Shown piece by piece: positions 41,580 through 49,743 of a stretch of DNA of 64,000 nt. Under the pieces are notes generated by a model that had not been told where the DNA came from, ran no database searches, and worked only from the letters and a program-made list of their open reading frames with translations. Both the position numbers and the translations under genes were made by a program. Each line of letters begins with the position of its first letter. Position 1 is the stretch's first letter. The DNA comes from Agromyces intestinalis (GTDB taxonomy: Bacteria > Actinomycetota > Actinomycetes > Actinomycetales > Microbacteriaceae): positions 3,472,001 to 3,536,000 of the forward strand of contig NZ_CP043505.1 of assembly GCF_008365295.1 (NCBI RefSeq), written 5' to 3'.

Positions 41580-42154
41580 GCGTGCGCGATACTGGTGCGG
41601 TGGATTCGACGTTCCCCCGTGCCCGCAAGCCCCAGCTCGGCTATCGGGTCGACCAGGTCGAGGAGTTCCTCGCGGTCGCACGCCGTGCGTTCGAGGGCCA
41701 GCCGCTGCCCGACGATCCCGAGTTGAGCGCCGAGAGCATCCGGCTCACCGCCTTCGCCGTGCAGAAGGGCGGATACTCGACGGCGCACGTCGACGCCGCG
41801 CTCGAGCGCCTCGAGGATGCGTTCGCGGCGAAGGAGAAGCGCATCGCCGAACGGCTGCACGGCGACGAGTCATGGCTGGTCGAGGCCCGGACGACCGCGC
41901 AGGTGGTCTCGAACCGCCTCGCGCGCCCCGAGGGTCAGCGATTCGACCGGATGAGCCCGCTCGTGCTCGGCTACCACGTGCGCGACGTCGACAAGTTCGC
42001 CGACCGCCTGGCTCGGTACTTCCGCGACGGATGGCCGATCAGCGTCGACGACGTACGGTCGGTCTCGTTCCGCGCTCAGCGTGGCGGATACCGGGAGGCG
42101 CAGGTCGATCTCGTGCTCGACGCGGTCGTCGACGTCATGCTCGCGGTGCGATGA
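41576..42154 (+). CDS. DivIVA-domain protein with two tandem modules
   Basis: A 192-residue soluble protein formed by two copies of one module. Module 1 (residues ~20-82) has LGYRVDQVEEFL ... RLTAFAVQKGGYSTAHVDAALERLED. Module 2 (residues ~130-188) has LGYHVRDVDKFADRL ... SVSFRAQRGGYREAQVDLVLDAV. The LGYxVxxVxxF pieces resemble the short DivIVA-type repeat, without the long coiled coil. Such proteins may act near the pole or septum, but the function here is unknown. It is coupled to cdsA by ATGA overlap. Confidence 0.8.
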   Translation: MSVRDTGAVDSTFPRARKPQLGYRVDQVEEFLAVARRAFEGQPLPDDPELSAESIRLTAFAVQKGGYSTAHVDAALERLEDAFAAKEKRIAERLHGDESWLVEARTTAQVVSNRLARPEGQRFDRMSPLVLGYHVRDVDKFADRLARYFRDGWPISVDDVRSVSFRAQRGGYREAQVDLVLDAVVDVMLAVR

Positions 42155-42187
42155 CGACGGCGGTGCACCCCGGCCCCTTCGGTTCGC

Positions 42188-42193
42188 TACACT
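42188..42193 (+). promoter_or_regulatory. Leaderless -10 of the 42203 gene
   Basis: TACACT ends nine bases before the GTG at 42203, and no ribosome site is present in the gap. Confidence 0.45.
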
Positions 42194-42202
42194 CGACCCA
42201 TC

Positions 42203-42856
42203 GTGGGTAGGCATTCAGGATCGCAGTCGGTGGGTACCGCCCCGACGTCACGCGAACCGATCCGCGGTGGGGTCCGTTCCCAGGCCAAGCAGACGGCCGT
42301 CGTGCTGTTCGCGTCGTTCGCCGTCTTCGGTCTCGTGTTCGTCAATATGGTCGACCCCTACGGTGGTGCGAGCGCCTCGGCCGGGTTCCGTACCGGCGGC
42401 CCGCTCTTCGGCGCCGACGCACAGCGCATGACCGCGTCGGGCGAGTACCAGGTCACCGTTTCGAACGAGTCCTACTCCGTCGAGCTCAAACCCGAACAGC
42501 AGGAGTCCACGGCCGCCTCGAGCGGGTGGGCGCCGCCCGCCGTCACGCCCGATCCCGGTTCGGCGCAGGCGTACGCGGCCGAGGCCGTCGCGGCACGCGG
42601 TTGGCCCGGCACCGAGTTCGACTGCCTGGTCGCCCTCTGGGCCAAGGAGTCGGGCTGGCGGGTCAATGCGTACAACGCGGGCAGCGGCGCCTACGGCATC
42701 CCGCAGGCCCTGCCGGGCTCGAAGATGGCGTCGGCCGGTGCCGATTGGGAGACGAACGCGGCGACCCAGGTCGAATGGGGGCTCGGCTACGTGCAGGGCC
42801 GGTACGGCACGCCCTGCGGCGCCTGGGCGCACTCGCAAGACTCCGGCTGGTACTGA
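42203..42856 (+). CDS. Membrane-anchored lytic-transglycosylase-like protein
   Basis: A 217-residue protein with a cytoplasmic head, one transmembrane segment (residues ~32-50, TAVVLFASFAVFGLVFVNMV) and a C-terminal lysozyme-like domain. That domain has DCLVALWAKESGWRVNAYN, with the catalytic Glu in KESGW, then AYGIPQALPGSKMA. Such actinobacterial domains are related to resuscitation-promoting and aggregation-promoting factors that cut peptidoglycan. The GTG start is supported by TACACT upstream and would be leaderless; an ATG inside the segment is too late. Confidence 0.78.
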   Translation: MGRHSGSQSVGTAPTSREPIRGGVRSQAKQTAVVLFASFAVFGLVFVNMVDPYGGASASAGFRTGGPLFGADAQRMTASGEYQVTVSNESYSVELKPEQQESTAASSGWAPPAVTPDPGSAQAYAAEAVAARGWPGTEFDCLVALWAKESGWRVNAYNAGSGAYGIPQALPGSKMASAGADWETNAATQVEWGLGYVQGRYGTPCGAWAHSQDSGWY

Positions 42857-42879
42857 TCTCGACCGGCGCCGACCCGCCG

Positions 42880-42885
42880 TAGACT
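42880..42885 (+). promoter_or_regulatory. Leaderless -10 of the 42893 gene
   Basis: TAGACT ends seven bases before the ATG at 42893; GGAACG in the gap is a poor ribosome site. Confidence 0.45.
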
Positions 42886-42892
42886 GGAACGC

Positions 42893-43201
42893 ATGCCCCC
42901 CACCAGCCGGAACCGCGGTCGCGCGGCTCGAGCGAAGGAGGGGCATCCCGAACTCGACGTCGAACGCCTGACATCCGGGTGGAAGCGCACCGAAGTGCGT
43001 GGCGGCCGCGAATGGTACGTCCAGCCCGTGTCCGAGCGTCAGGCCGTCAAGTCGTACACCTGCCCGAGTTGCGGGCGTGAGGTGCCGCCCGCCTCGGCGC
43101 ATCTCGTCGTCTGGCGTGCCGACGGCGTGCTGGGCGACCAGGCCGACCTCGCCGCCCGCCGCCACTGGCACACCCACTGCTGGAGGACGACCAACCCGTG
43201 A
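42893..43201 (+). CDS. Small zinc-ribbon-like protein of unknown function
   Basis: A 102-residue basic protein. One pair of likely zinc ligands is TCPSCGREV (C-x2-C) and the other is HWHTHCW near the C-terminus. The N-terminal ~30 residues are Arg/Lys rich. I do not recognise a characterised family; relatives in databases are often labelled ATP/GTP-binding without evidence, and no Walker motif is seen here. It overlaps the hydrolase gene (GTGA), so the two are probably coexpressed. Confidence 0.7.
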   Translation: MPPTSRNRGRAARAKEGHPELDVERLTSGWKRTEVRGGREWYVQPVSERQAVKSYTCPSCGREVPPASAHLVVWRADGVLGDQADLAARRHWHTHCWRTTNP

Positions 43202-43932
43202 CCGAGTCGATCGAGATCCGCTCCGCCGTCGAACTGCCCGCCGTGCGCGAGGACATCGAGTTGCACACCAGCGACGGCCTCACCCTCGTCGGCGAGCTCG
43301 CCACGCCGGTCGAGCGGCCGGCCGTCGCCACCCTGGTCACCCTGCACCCGCTGCCGACCCACGGCGGGTTCATGGACTCGCACGTGCTGCGGAAGGCGGC
43401 CGCCCGGCTGCCCGCGATGGTGGGGTTCGCGGTGCTGCGGTTCAACACCCGTGGCACGTCGTCGCCGCGCGGACGCAGTCAGGGCGAGTTCGGAGACGGT
43501 GTCGCCGAACGGGCCGATGTCGCGGCCGCCGTCGCGTTCGTGCGCGAGCGCGGGCTGCCCAAGCCGTGGCTGGTCGGCTGGTCGTTCGGCACCGAGCTGG
43601 CGCTGAAGTACGGCCTCGAGCACGACATCGAGGGCGTCATCCTGCTCTCGCCACCGCTGCGGCGTACCACGCCGGCCGAGCTCGCTCGGTGGAACGGCGC
43701 GAGCGTGCCGGTGGTGGCGGTCGTTCCCGAGCACGACGACTTCCTGCAGCCGGCCGAGGCGGCCGAGCAGTTCGCCGCCGTGCCTCACGCGCGGGTCGTC
43801 CCGGTCGAGGGCGGCAAGCACCTCTGGGTCGGCGAGAGCCAGACCCGTCGGGTGCTCGACGAGATCGTCGAAACCGTGCTGCCCGGCTCGGCACCGCTGC
43901 CGACGACTTGGCCCGCCGACGCGGCTCGCTGA
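43198..43932 (+). CDS. Alpha/beta hydrolase
   Basis: A 244-residue soluble alpha/beta hydrolase. The nucleophile elbow is GWSFGTEL (Ser), the acid is probably in VPEHDDFLQP, and the His is in GGKHLWVG. FNTRGTSSPRGRSQGEFGDG is like bacterial esterase/thioesterase-type proteins of the YfbB/dienelactone group. The substrate is unknown. The GTG start overlaps the previous stop, and the gene ends two bases from the convergent permease gene. Confidence 0.8.
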   Translation: MTESIEIRSAVELPAVREDIELHTSDGLTLVGELATPVERPAVATLVTLHPLPTHGGFMDSHVLRKAAARLPAMVGFAVLRFNTRGTSSPRGRSQGEFGDGVAERADVAAAVAFVRERGLPKPWLVGWSFGTELALKYGLEHDIEGVILLSPPLRRTTPAELARWNGASVPVVAVVPEHDDFLQPAEAAEQFAAVPHARVVPVEGGKHLWVGESQTRRVLDEIVETVLPGSAPLPTTWPADAAR

Positions 43933-43934
43933 GC

Positions 43935-44999
43935 TCAGCGCTCGTTCTGGCGGGGGATCACGACCTGCTTGATGATGAGCAGCGCGGCCGCGGCAACAGG
44001 GATCGCGATGAGCGCGCCGAGGATACCGAGCAGCGTGCCGCCGGCCAGCGCGGCGATGACGACGACCGCCGCGGGAACCTTCACGGCGCGGTTCATGATG
44101 CGCGGCGACAGCACGTATGCCTCGACCTGCATGTACAACAGGTAGTAGATCGCCGCGACGAACGCCGTCAGCGGCGAGCCGAGCCCCGGCAGCAGGCAGA
44201 CCAGCACGATCAGCACCGAACCGGTCAGCGTGCCGACGAGCGGCACGAGCGAGAACATGAACGCGATGAACGCCAGCACGGCGGGAAACGGCGCCCCGAT
44301 GACCGATAGGAACACGAAGCTGAGCACTCCGTTGATCGCCGCCAGCGAGACCTGTCCGATGACGTAGTGCCCGACCGAGTCGGTGATCTGGTCGGTGAGG
44401 TCGGCGAACCGGGCGCGCTGAGTGGCCGGCACGAGCTGGAAGAGGCCCCGCTTCATCGGGTTCAGCGACGCGGTGAAGTACAGCGTGAGGATCGTGACCA
44501 CGACGACCCCGAACACGCCGCCGCCGATCGCGATGGCGACCTGCCAGATGCCGCCCGCGAGTTCGCTCACGCGGATCGGGTTGCTCACGATGTCGAGCAC
44601 CGCGTTCGAGAGGTTCTCGTAGATCTCGCGCACGCGCAGCTGCGGGAACTGCTGCTGCAACTGGTCGAGCCACTCGGTGGTGCTGAAGCGGGCGATGACG
44701 GCCGGCGCCTGCTCGACGAGCTGGCTGACCTGGTCGACCACGATCGGGATGACCGCGAGCAGCAACGCGGTGGCGACCGCGGCGACCACCGCGAGCACCA
44801 CGAGGATCGCGCTCCAACGTGGAAGCCCCCGGCGCTCGAGCCACGCGATCGCGGGCTCGAGGCCGAGGGCGAGGAAGAGCGCGGCTCCGACGTAGGTGAG
44901 GATCGTCGAGAGACTCGCGACCGAGTAGAGGATGAGGAGGCCGACCCCGACACCGAGCGTGCCGATCAGTCCGACCCGGAACGCGTGATCGATGCGCAC
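43935..44999 (-). CDS. AI-2E family (PerM-like) permease
   Basis: A 354-residue membrane protein with about seven or eight hydrophobic segments. The family pattern of a large loop after the third segment (VDQVSQLVEQAPAVIARF ... LQQQFPQLRVREIY) is present, as are PFPAVLAFIAFMFSLVPLVGTLTG and PRIMNRAVKVPAAVVVIAALAGG-like cores. The family name comes from TqsA; actual substrates vary (Na+/H+ antiport has been reported for some). The GTG start has only a weak ribosome site. It follows the coiled-coil gene by 17 bases and is probably in one operon with it. Confidence 0.85.
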   Translation of the reverse strand: MRIDHAFRVGLIGTLGVGVGLLILYSVASLSTILTYVGAALFLALGLEPAIAWLERRGLPRWSAILVVLAVVAAVATALLLAVIPIVVDQVSQLVEQAPAVIARFSTTEWLDQLQQQFPQLRVREIYENLSNAVLDIVSNPIRVSELAGGIWQVAIAIGGGVFGVVVVTILTLYFTASLNPMKRGLFQLVPATQRARFADLTDQITDSVGHYVIGQVSLAAINGVLSFVFLSVIGAPFPAVLAFIAFMFSLVPLVGTLTGSVLIVLVCLLPGLGSPLTAFVAAIYYLLYMQVEAYVLSPRIMNRAVKVPAAVVVIAALAGGTLLGILGALIAIPVAAAALLIIKQVVIPRQNER

Positions 45000-45016
45000 G
45001 GCCGGCCCCCGTCGAC

Positions 45017-46633
45017 TCAGGCCTGCTGTCCGGCGGCGACCTGCTCAGCCTGGGTGAGCACGCCGCGCAGGCTCTCGAAGTAGCCGGCGACCGCGTCGCG
45101 CTCGATGCGGATCTGCGCGAGGCGGTCCTCGGCGTCGGCGACCAGAGCGCGGGTGCGCTCGTCGGCGTCGGCGATCAGCTTGCGTGCCTGAGCGTGAGCG
45201 TCGGCGACGCGCTTGCTCGCCTCCTCCTCGGCCTTCTCGCGGAGGCCGTTGATCTCGCTGCGGATCTCGGCCTCGAGTCGCTCGGCCTCGGCACGCGCCT
45301 CGGCGGTGCGTGCGGTCGCCTCGGCGAGCTCGGCGTTCGCGTCGTCGAGGAACTTCTGGGTCTCGGCGACGGCCTCGCGGTGACGGACGAGCAGCTCCTG
45401 CTCGGCCTCGTCGCGCTTGGTGGCGAGCTCGGCCTCGAGGTCCATACGGGCCTGCTCGACCTCGCGACGCATGCGGTTGACCTCGTGCGTGGTCTTCTTG
45501 CGCATCGCGGTGAGCTGGTTGTCGAGGTCGATGCGGGCCTGCTCCGCCTCGGCCTCGAAGTCGGCGCGGGCCTGCTCTTGCTCGAGGGCGAGGTCGGCGC
45601 GCATCTGCTCGAGCTCGGCGGCGTGCTTGGTGCGGATCCGCTCGAGCTCGTGCGTGAGCTTCAACCGAGCGGTCTCGGTCTCGCGACCGAGGTCGACCTT
45701 CACCTGCTCGCGTTCCTCGTCGAGCTTCGCCCGTGCTGCGGCGAGCTCGCGGTCGAGGTCGGTGCGAGCCTGCTCGAGCTCGTGCTCGAGGGTCGCGCGA
45801 CGCTCGGCGATCTCGGCCTCGATGGCGTCCTTCGCCTCGGCGGTCTGCCGGTCGAGATCGATGCGGGCCTGCTCGGTCTCACGGGCGAGGTCGATGCGCG
45901 CCTGCTCGGTCTCCTTGGCCAGCTCGGCGCGCTGGCGGTCGAGCTCGATCGCCACCTCGGCACGGGTCTGCTCGGTCTCCTGCTGGAGCCCGGCCGCGGT
46001 CGCGCGCGCCTCGGTCGCCTCGGCGTTCGCCTCGACGAGCAGCTGCTTGGCCGTGCGCTCGGCCTCGGCGACCGTCGCAGACGCCTCGCGCTTGGCGCTC
46101 GAGCGGGTCTCGGCGGCCTCGGTGGCGGCGGCACCGCGGATGGCGGCCGCGTCGCGGGCGGCGTCCTGGCGGAGCTGCTCGCTCGCCTCCTGCGCGCGCG
46201 ACACCGTGTCGTCGGCCTCGGAACGCGCATTCTCGAGGATGCGCGCCGACTGCGAGCGGGCTTCGCTCAGGGTCCGGTCGGCGAGCTCCTGCGCGTCGGC
46301 CTTCATGAGGTGCGCGTCGTCCTCGGCGGCACGACGCAGCTTCTCGGCGTCGATGTCGGCCTGGGCGATCAGTCGGGTCGATTGCTCCTCGGCGACGCGG
46401 AGCGTGTTCTCGAGCTTCGTGCCGAGGCCCGAGAACGTGGGGCTGCCGACCTCTTCGAGCTCGGCGGTGAGTTCTTCGATGCGTGCAAGGAGACGCTTGT
46501 TCTCCTTGGTGAGATCGCCGATCTGGCTGTTCGCGGTGATGACGTCGCGACGCAGCCCGTTGATGCTGCGATCGACCTCGTCCTTGTCGTATCCGCGGAA
46601 CACCTGGGTGAACTCGGTCTCTTCGACGGCCAT
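45017..46633 (-). CDS. Long coiled-coil DivIVA-like protein
   Basis: A 538-residue protein. Residues 1-~60 carry a DivIVA-type head (FTQVFRGYDKDEVDRSINGLRRDV). Nearly all the rest is Ala/Glu/Arg-rich coiled coil, with many near-repeats such as ARIDLDRQTAEAKD, EQARTDLDREL and ELAKETEQARIDL. It could be a polar or cytoskeletal scaffold like Scy, FilP or Wag31. The ATG at 46633 follows GGAGGAAGC; a longer in-frame start exists but lacks the family N-terminus. Its sister in this window is the 192-residue double-module protein at 41576. Confidence 0.85.
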   Translation of the reverse strand: MAVEETEFTQVFRGYDKDEVDRSINGLRRDVITANSQIGDLTKENKRLLARIEELTAELEEVGSPTFSGLGTKLENTLRVAEEQSTRLIAQADIDAEKLRRAAEDDAHLMKADAQELADRTLSEARSQSARILENARSEADDTVSRAQEASEQLRQDAARDAAAIRGAAATEAAETRSSAKREASATVAEAERTAKQLLVEANAEATEARATAAGLQQETEQTRAEVAIELDRQRAELAKETEQARIDLARETEQARIDLDRQTAEAKDAIEAEIAERRATLEHELEQARTDLDRELAAARAKLDEEREQVKVDLGRETETARLKLTHELERIRTKHAAELEQMRADLALEQEQARADFEAEAEQARIDLDNQLTAMRKKTTHEVNRMRREVEQARMDLEAELATKRDEAEQELLVRHREAVAETQKFLDDANAELAEATARTAEARAEAERLEAEIRSEINGLREKAEEEASKRVADAHAQARKLIADADERTRALVADAEDRLAQIRIERDAVAGYFESLRGVLTQAEQVAAGQQA

Positions 46634-46830
46634 GCTTCCTCCGGGTCGTGTCCCGCGATGTGGGGGGCGTGCGGGATCCGCATCCGATTGTACGGGCGCA
46701 AGCCGTGCTGAGGCGCCCGGATTCGCACCAGTCCGGCGGCGTCTCGAAACGGAGGGCGCCGGGCTGCTCCGCGCCACGTCCAGCGTTCCGTGAGCGCGCT
46801 CCCAGATCCGCCCGATAGTGTGGGGTGTTC

Positions 46831-46869
46831 ATGTCATCCGGTCGCGTCAGCGACCCCGGAGGGAGTTGA
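46831..46869 (+). CDS. Possible leaderless 12-residue leader ORF
   Basis: ATG at 46831 lies nine bases after the -10-like TAGTGT (46816-46821) and encodes MSSGRVSDPGGS, stopping at 46869, three bases before the GTG of the next gene. Its last codons hold the ribosome site GGAGGGAG. Translation of the short ORF could start without a leader and feed into the main gene. No direct evidence that the peptide is made. Confidence 0.35.
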   Translation: MSSGRVSDPGGS

Positions 46870-46872
46870 TCC

Positions 46873-48798
46873 GTGCGGTTCGTCCTCGCCATCGCGGCGT
46901 TCTTCGCCGCGGCAGTGATGATCGGGCTCGGCATCGCCCAGCGCACCGTGTTCCTGGAGCCCGACCGCGTGTCCCTGGTCGCCGAGCTGGATCCCAGTGC
47001 GGCGTCGTACGCGGTCATCCAGCCGGACGCGCTCGCCGCGCACACCGGCGGCCAATCGATCCAGGTGTCCTCGACGGGCGGCACCGTCTTCGCGGCGTAC
47101 GGGCGCAGCGCCGACGTCACCGCATGGATCGGCGACGACCCCTATCTCTCGGTCGGGTTCGACCCCGAGTCGGGTGAGCTCGTCACCGAGCTGCGTGAAC
47201 CTGACGAGGAGTCCGACGACGCGACCGGGTCCGACGACACGACCACCGGCGGCACCGCCCGCCCCGCTCCGACCGCGACGCCCGCAGTGCCCGCCGACCC
47301 CGCTGCGCCCGCCGATCCGGCCGCACCGACGGCAACCCCCGCTCCGGGCGAGACCGCGGCGGAGCCGGTCGTATCGCCCGCCGGCAGCGACCTCTGGCTC
47401 GACCAGCTGAGCGCCGACCGGCGTGCCTCGATGACGGTCGACCTGCCCGCCGGGGTGTCGGTCATCGTTGCATCCGGAAGCGAAGACCCCCTGCCCGACA
47501 CGGTGGCGATCGCCTGGCCGCTCGACAACTCGACGCCGTGGGCCGGGCCGCTCATCGTCGGCGGCGCCGCGCTCTTCCTGGTCGGCGCCGCGCTGCTCGT
47601 GTCGGGCATCATCGGGCACCGCCGCTCGCGCGGGCCGCGACGCAACGTGCCGAAGGGCCGGCAGAAGCTGCCCAGCGCCCCGAAGCCCAACCGCCTCGCC
47701 CTCGGCGGCGGGCGCAAGTCGGGTGGTCGCCGTGCCATGGCCGCGACCCTGCTCGTCGTGCCGGCCCTCGCCCTGACCTCGTGCTCGGCCGACTACTGGC
47801 CGAGCTTCGAGAACGCGCCCGCACCCACCGAGACCGCCGCGGCGACCCCCGGGGCCGAGACCTCGGCGCCCGAGGAGGAGCCGGTCGAGCCCGTCGTCTC
47901 GGTGTCCCAATGGGAGCGCATCATGGCGCGGATCGCGACATTCACCGCCGATGTCGATCTGAGCCGCGACGGCGACCTGCTCGCCGAACGCTTCGCCGGC
48001 CCCGCCCTCGAGGCACGCCGTGCGAATTACTCGATCCGCGCTGCGCTGCCCGAGTACGCGGCGCCGCCGGCGATCCTCGCCGAGCCGCTCACGCTGATCC
48101 TGCCGCAGCAGGCGAAGGCCGACCAGTGGCCGCGCACCGTCATGACGGTCGCCACGAACGACGACGACGAGACCGTGCCGCCGAACGTGCTGGTGCTCAC
48201 CCAGGCCGCACCGCGCGAGAACTACAAGGTCGTCTACGCCATGTCGCTCGCGCCCGACCCCGGGTTCCCCGAGGTCGCGCCGGCATCGGTGGGCGCCCCG
48301 CTCATCTCGCCCGACTACAAGGGCCTCGTGCTGCCGCCGAGCGGGGTCGGGGCCGCGTTCGCTTCGGTCGTGCAAGACGGCCCTGAGAGCGCGCAGGCCG
48401 AGCTGTTCGACCTCGACGACACCGAGCTCGACAATCTGCTCGATGCGGCGACCCGCAAGAGCGAGGTGCAGGGCGCGAACCCGACCGTGACGCTCGACGT
48501 CGCCACGAGCATCGCCGATCAGCCGGTCGTCGCGCTCGGCACCATCGACGCGGGTGCGCTGGTGTCGACCACCATCCTGCGCGTGGAGCAGAGTCGCCCG
48601 AACGACGGCGGCACCACCGGCTTCCAAGAGGGCGGACCCGCTCGCGCGCTGTCGGGCTTCACCGCGCAGAGCGCGAAGGGCGTGCAGTCCACCCGCGCCG
48701 TACAGATTCTGTTCTCGGTGCCCAGCGTCGGATCGGGCGACCAGATCCGAGTGCTCGGCTGGTCCGAGAGCGTCATCGCAGCATCGGAGATCCCGTGA
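46873..48798 (+). CDS. Large membrane protein with internal lipobox, unknown function
   Basis: Not a family I recognise. The 641-residue protein has an N-terminal hydrophobic segment (residues 1-~20), then a ~200-residue domain with a Thr/Ala/Pro/Asp-rich linker (about 115-165). A transmembrane segment (~225-250) and a basic loop follow. A second hydrophobic stretch ends in LALTSC with Cys304, just like a lipoprotein signal. Residues ~325-641 form a soluble domain. It looks like a membrane anchor plus a lipoprotein read as one chain. The gene overlaps ybbN (GTGA). RBS GGAGGGAG supports GTG 46873. Confidence 0.65.
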   Translation: MRFVLAIAAFFAAAVMIGLGIAQRTVFLEPDRVSLVAELDPSAASYAVIQPDALAAHTGGQSIQVSSTGGTVFAAYGRSADVTAWIGDDPYLSVGFDPESGELVTELREPDEESDDATGSDDTTTGGTARPAPTATPAVPADPAAPADPAAPTATPAPGETAAEPVVSPAGSDLWLDQLSADRRASMTVDLPAGVSVIVASGSEDPLPDTVAIAWPLDNSTPWAGPLIVGGAALFLVGAALLVSGIIGHRRSRGPRRNVPKGRQKLPSAPKPNRLALGGGRKSGGRRAMAATLLVVPALALTSCSADYWPSFENAPAPTETAAATPGAETSAPEEEPVEPVVSVSQWERIMARIATFTADVDLSRDGDLLAERFAGPALEARRANYSIRAALPEYAAPPAILAEPLTLILPQQAKADQWPRTVMTVATNDDDETVPPNVLVLTQAAPRENYKVVYAMSLAPDPGFPEVAPASVGAPLISPDYKGLVLPPSGVGAAFASVVQDGPESAQAELFDLDDTELDNLLDAATRKSEVQGANPTVTLDVATSIADQPVVALGTIDAGALVSTTILRVEQSRPNDGGTTGFQEGGPARALSGFTAQSAKGVQSTRAVQILFSVPSVGSGDQIRVLGWSESVIAASEIP

Positions 48799-49733
48799 CC
48801 AACGCCAACGAACCCGCCGCGGCCCTGCGTGGCGCCGTCGACCTCTCCTCGCTCGCCGCGCGTGCGGCGGCTCCTGCTGACGGGGCCGCTGCGCCGCAGG
48901 TCGCCACCGACGCGCTCGTGCGCGAGACGGATGACTCGGGCTTCGCGCCGATCCTCGAGCTGTCTCGCACCGTGCCCGTCGTGGTCGCCCTGTGGGCGTC
49001 GTGGAGCGAGGCATCCGGTCAGCTCGTCGACACCCTCGCTGGTCTCGTGCGCGCCCGAGGCGGCGCGCTCGTGCTGGCCGCCGCCGACGCCGACCGCAGC
49101 CCCCAACTCGTGCAGGCGCTGCAGGTGCAGGCGATCCCCACGGTCGTCGCGCTCGTGGCCGGTCAGCCGGTGCCGCTGTTCCAGGGCGTGCAGCCCGACG
49201 ACGTCATCGACCAGGTGTTCGATCAGCTGCTGCAGCTCGCCGCGCAGCACGGCGTGACCGGGCGCGTCGCCGACGGCGACGGTGAGCCGGGCGCCGTACC
49301 CGAACCCGAGGAGCCGCCGCTGCCGCCGCTGCACCAAGAGGCGTTCGATGCGATCTCGCGGGGCGACTTCGCCGCAGCCCAGCAGGCGTACCGCACCGCG
49401 ATCGCGCAAGACCCGCGCGATGCGCTCGCGGTCGCCGGACTCGCACAGGCGAACCTGCTCGGGCGCCTGCAGGGCAAGACGCTCGACGAGATCCGCAATA
49501 CCGCCGCGGCGAACCCGGGTGACCTCGATGCGCAGCTCGACGTCGCCGACCTCGACCTGTCGGGCGGGCACGTCGACGACGCGTTCGCGCGCCTGCTCGA
49601 CCTGTTCCCGAGCCTCGACCAGCCCGGTCGCGATCGGGTGCGCGAGCGGCTCGTCGAGCTGTTCGAGGTGGTGGGCACCGACGACGAGCGCGTCGCCGCC
49701 GCGCGCCGCCGGCTCGCGAACCTGCTGTACTGA
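48795..49733 (+). CDS. YbbN-like thioredoxin-fold/TPR co-chaperone
   Basis: A 312-residue protein. A thioredoxin-like fold covers residues ~45-155, but the active-site CxxC is replaced (ALWASWSEASGQL), so it has no redox pair. TPR-like helices follow from ~185 (EAFDAISRGDFAAAQQAYRTAI). E. coli YbbN (CnoX) is a holdase co-chaperone; the role here is by homology. It is translationally coupled to the upstream membrane protein gene and convergent with glgB. Confidence 0.85.
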   Translation: MTNANEPAAALRGAVDLSSLAARAAAPADGAAAPQVATDALVRETDDSGFAPILELSRTVPVVVALWASWSEASGQLVDTLAGLVRARGGALVLAAADADRSPQLVQALQVQAIPTVVALVAGQPVPLFQGVQPDDVIDQVFDQLLQLAAQHGVTGRVADGDGEPGAVPEPEEPPLPPLHQEAFDAISRGDFAAAQQAYRTAIAQDPRDALAVAGLAQANLLGRLQGKTLDEIRNTAAANPGDLDAQLDVADLDLSGGHVDDAFARLLDLFPSLDQPGRDRVRERLVELFEVVGTDDERVAAARRRLANLLY

Positions 49734-49743
49734 ACGCGGCCGC

